DNA of 9,000 bases from an uncultured Eubacteriales bacterium (GTDB lineage Bacteria; Bacillota; Clostridia; Oscillospirales; Oscillospiraceae), in contig URNZ01000074.1 in NCBI GenBank assembly GCA_900549405.1, positions 1-9,000 on the forward strand, in the 5' to 3' direction. Both the position numbers and the translations under genes were made by a program. The notes beneath the pieces are model-generated. The model was not told the origin of the DNA. It did no database searches and saw only the letters and a list, made by a program, of their open reading frames with translations. The first letter of the stretch is position 1, and every line of letters begins with the position of its first letter. This document shows positions 6,340 through 9,000 of the stretch, piece after piece.

Positions 6340-6364
6340 CATTCTAAACCCGCCGCGTTAGACT
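6336..6364 (+). promoter_or_regulatory. Sigma-A-type promoter for guaB
   Basis: A perfect TTGACA (6336-6341), a 17-base spacer and TAGACT (6359-6364, four of six to TATAAT) lie directly at the end of the thioesterase gene, whose TGA stop (6337-6339) is inside the -35 box. Transcription would start near 6371, giving a guaB leader of about 86 bases. No terminator separates the thioesterase from guaB, so some read-through is also likely. Confidence 0.7.
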
Positions 6365-6383
6365 TAATCTAATATCGTTTTAT

Positions 6384-6434
6384 CGGCGGTTTATGCCGCC
6401 GTGGTACCAAAGAACTGTCCCGGATACGCCGGGA
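6384..6434 (+). promoter_or_regulatory. Two stem-loops in the guaB 5' leader
   Basis: The first stem pairs CGGCGG (6384-6389) with CCGCCG (6396-6401) around a 6-base loop. The second pairs TCCCGG (6418-6423) with CCGGGA (6429-6434) around ATACG. The second ends 5 bases before the Shine-Dalgarno AAAAGGAG (6440-6447). Nothing matches the purine riboswitch core that I know, and no U-run follows either stem, so attenuation by termination is not indicated. A role in mRNA stability or start-site access is possible but unproven. Confidence 0.4.
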
Positions 6435-6453
6435 AGGAGAAAAGGAGTTGTAG

Positions 6454-7932
<1,479 letters not shown>

Positions 7933-7940
7933 AGCCTCTC

Positions 7941-7971
7941 AGGCCGCCGCCCACCCCGGGCGGCGGCCTTT
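7941..7971 (+). terminator. Intrinsic terminator after guaB
   Basis: AGGCCGCCGCCC (7941-7952) and GGGCGGCGGCCT (7958-7969) form a perfect 12-bp GC-rich stem with a 5-base ACCCC loop, starting 8 bases after the guaB stop. The downstream T-run is only three bases, so the U-tract is weak; the stem is strong enough to make termination likely. Confidence 0.75.
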
Positions 7972-8039
7972 CCGTGAGAGTTTCTCCCGGCTTTTTCGCC
8001 GCCCGCTCCCAAAAAGACGTAGAATCTGCGGAGAACGAC

Positions 8040-8073
8040 TTGCCAAGGACGGGGAAAAGTGGTATAATACCAC
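8040..8073 (+). promoter_or_regulatory. Sigma-A promoter for yebC with a palindrome over the -10
   Basis: TTGCCA (8040-8045), a 17-base spacer and a perfect TATAAT (8063-8068) give a near-consensus promoter. Transcription would start near 8075, about 33 bases before the yebC ATG. The -10 box is inside a perfect palindrome, GTGGTATAATACCAC (8059-8073; 7-bp arms around A8066). TATAAT with one extra A is already palindromic, so only the outer GTGG/CCAC add information. It could be an operator, for instance for a GntR/HutC-type repressor, or chance. The stretch 7972-8039 holds nothing else I can identify. Confidence 0.75.
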
Positions 8074-8107
8074 CGATTTTTCATAACACACAGAAGGGAA
8101 GAGCACC

Positions 8108-8836
8108 ATGTCTGGACATTCCAAGTGGCATAACATACAAAAGACCAAGGGCGCGGCCGACGCCAAGCGCTCTCAGATTTTCACCAAGATCGCCCGCGAG
8201 ATGATCGTGGCCGTCAAGACCGGCGGCAGCGGCGACCCCGCCAATAACTCCCGCCTGGCCGCTGTCATCGCCAAGGCCAAGGCCGCCAATATGCCCAACG
8301 ACAACATCAAGCGTACCATCGACAAGGCTCTGGGCGCCGGGAACACCGACAACTTCGAGAGCGTGGTCTACGAGGGCTATGGCCCCAATGGCGTGGCCGT
8401 GATCGTCGAGGCCCTCACCGACAACCGCCAGCGCACCGCCCCCGAGGTCCGGCACCTGCTGGACAAGTTCGGCAAGGGCCTGGGCGCCACCGGCTGCGTG
8501 TCCTGGTCCTTCGACAAGAAGGGCGTGCTGGTGCTGGATGCCGAGGACCTGGACGAGGACACCGTGATGATGGATGCCCTGGAGGCCGGTGCCGAGGACA
8601 TGCAGGCCTCTGACGATGTGTTCGAGATCTACACCGACCCCGACGCCTTCAACGACGTGGTGGCCGCCCTGGAGGGCAAGGGCTACACCTTCCTGGAGGC
8701 CGACGTGCAGATGGTCCCCCAGAACTATGTCAAGCTCACCGACGAAGAGGACATCAAGAACATGGAGAAGCTCATCGACGCTCTGGAGGACAACGACGAT
8801 GTGCAGAACGTGTACCACAACTGGGAGCAGGACTAA
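8108..8836 (+). CDS. yebC: YebC/PmpR/TACO1-family protein
   Basis: The 242-residue protein is a full-length YebC family member. It has the signature start GHSKWHNIQKTKGAADAKR, then FTKIAREMIVAVKTGG, NSRLAAVIAKAKAANMPNDNI, VYEGYGPNGVAVIVEALTDN, the GKGLGATGCVSWSFDKKG strand and a C-terminus ending NVYHNWEQD. The family was long annotated as transcriptional regulators; bacterial YebC and mitochondrial TACO1 are now linked to translation, easing ribosome stalling at proline-rich stretches. Which role applies here cannot be read from the sequence. GAAGGGA (8093-8099) precedes the ATG by 8 bases. The gene has its own strong promoter, is isolated from guaB by a terminator, and is followed by a hairpin and tRNA-Leu. 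Glycine codons are almost all GGC and arginine codons mostly CGC, indicating high expression. Confidence 0.96.
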   Translation: MSGHSKWHNIQKTKGAADAKRSQIFTKIAREMIVAVKTGGSGDPANNSRLAAVIAKAKAANMPNDNIKRTIDKALGAGNTDNFESVVYEGYGPNGVAVIVEALTDNRQRTAPEVRHLLDKFGKGLGATGCVSWSFDKKGVLVLDAEDLDEDTVMMDALEAGAEDMQASDDVFEIYTDPDAFNDVVAALEGKGYTFLEADVQMVPQNYVKLTDEEDIKNMEKLIDALEDNDDVQNVYHNWEQD

Positions 8837-8848
8837 ACCGGAATAAAC

Positions 8849-8872
8849 AGCGGCAGGGGAGACCCTGCCGCT
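8849..8872 (+). terminator. GAGA-tetraloop hairpin after yebC (terminator without U-run, or processing structure)
   Basis: AGCGGCAGGG (8849-8858) and CCCTGCCGCT (8863-8872) form a perfect 10-bp stem closed by a GNRA-type GAGA loop, 12 bases after the yebC stop. The bases after it (CATGATG) contain no T-run, so intrinsic termination would be inefficient. The tRNA begins only 6 bases downstream and has no visible promoter of its own, so the hairpin may instead stabilise the yebC mRNA end after RNase P cleavage of a joint transcript. Confidence 0.55.
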
Positions 8873-8878
8873 CATGAT

Positions 8879-8962
8879 GCGGGTATGATGGAATTGGTAG
8901 ACATGCGAGATTTAGGTTCTCGTGCTTTCCGCGTGTGGGTTCGAGTCCCACTACCCGTACCA
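8879..8962 (+). tRNA. tRNA-Leu, anticodon UAG
   Basis: The cloverleaf folds by eye. The acceptor stem GCGGGTA (8879-8885) pairs with TACCCGT (8952-8958), with discriminator A8959 and encoded CCA (8960-8962). The D arm contains the Leu-typical GAATTGGTAGACA. The anticodon stem CGAGA/TCTCG (8906-8910, 8918-8922) encloses loop TTTAGGT with anticodon TAG at 8913-8915. The 12-base variable arm (8923-8934) forms a short stem, as in class II tRNAs, and the T arm is GTGGG-TTCGAGT-CCCAC. Anticodon UAG decodes CUA and other CUN leucine codons. One oddity is a G1-U72 wobble at the top of the acceptor stem, where most such tRNAs have G-C. Confidence 0.95.
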
Positions 8963-9000
8963 AAATGTGTTGATGAAAGATGCAACGCAGAAAACGCCGC

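Noticed and set aside
8913..8915. tRNA anticodon TAG as suppressor of the phoH amber codon
   Set aside because: Anticodon UAG reads CUA leucine codons. An amber suppressor would need anticodon CUA.
8772..8963. Minus-strand frame beginning MVRVVGLEPTR
   Set aside because: This is the familiar false protein produced by reading a tRNA gene antisense; it overlaps tRNA-Leu.

Overview
The window looks like chromosomal DNA from a GC-rich, endospore-forming member of the Clostridia, probably in the Oscillospiraceae (Flavonifractor/Oscillibacter-like). That placement is inferred. Its basis is three sporulation-family genes (ylbJ-like, yqfC, yqfD), the Bacillus/Clostridium order yqfC-yqfD-phoH, strong GGAGG-type ribosome binding sites and high GC. 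There is no transposase, integrase, CRISPR array or phage gene. Every gene is a housekeeping or sporulation gene.

Layout. On the minus strand, running off the left edge (1-1519), one uninterrupted frame starts as a YlbJ-like sporulation membrane protein and continues, with no stop or frame change, into the ATPase core of a RecD2-type helicase. A divergent rightward set follows: a YgjP-like metalloprotease (1620-2183), yqfC (2234-2512) and yqfD (2528-3787). Next is a phoH gene with its own promoter, broken by an in-frame TAG directly after the Walker A motif (3848-4906). After it come an unrecognised cysteine-rich protein (4970-5599) and an acyl-ACP thioesterase (5596-6339), which overlap by ATGA. 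guaB (6457-7932) has its own promoter, a structured leader and a terminator. yebC (8108-8836) has a near-consensus promoter whose -10 lies in a 15-bp palindrome. A GNRA-loop hairpin and tRNA-Leu(UAG) (8879-8962) end the window.

How the genes fit together. ylbJ, yqfC and yqfD belong to the mother-cell sporulation programme in Bacillus. phoH, guaB, yebC and the tRNA serve RNA metabolism, GTP supply and translation. Sigma-A-type promoters are visible at phoH, guaB and yebC; at phoH and guaB the -35 box contains the stop codon of the gene before. guaB and yebC use GGC and CGC codons heavily, as highly expressed genes do, while the sporulation genes are rich in GGG and CGG.

Three points stand out: the YlbJ-RecD2 fusion frame, the amber codon in phoH, and a perfect 12-bp hairpin that buries the yqfC Shine-Dalgarno and holds a weak sigma-E-like -10 in its loop. 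The first two could be real mutations or assembly/sequencing errors; the sequence alone cannot decide. I see no clear new defence or mobile system. The least explained gene is the multi-zinc-ribbon protein coupled to the thioesterase.
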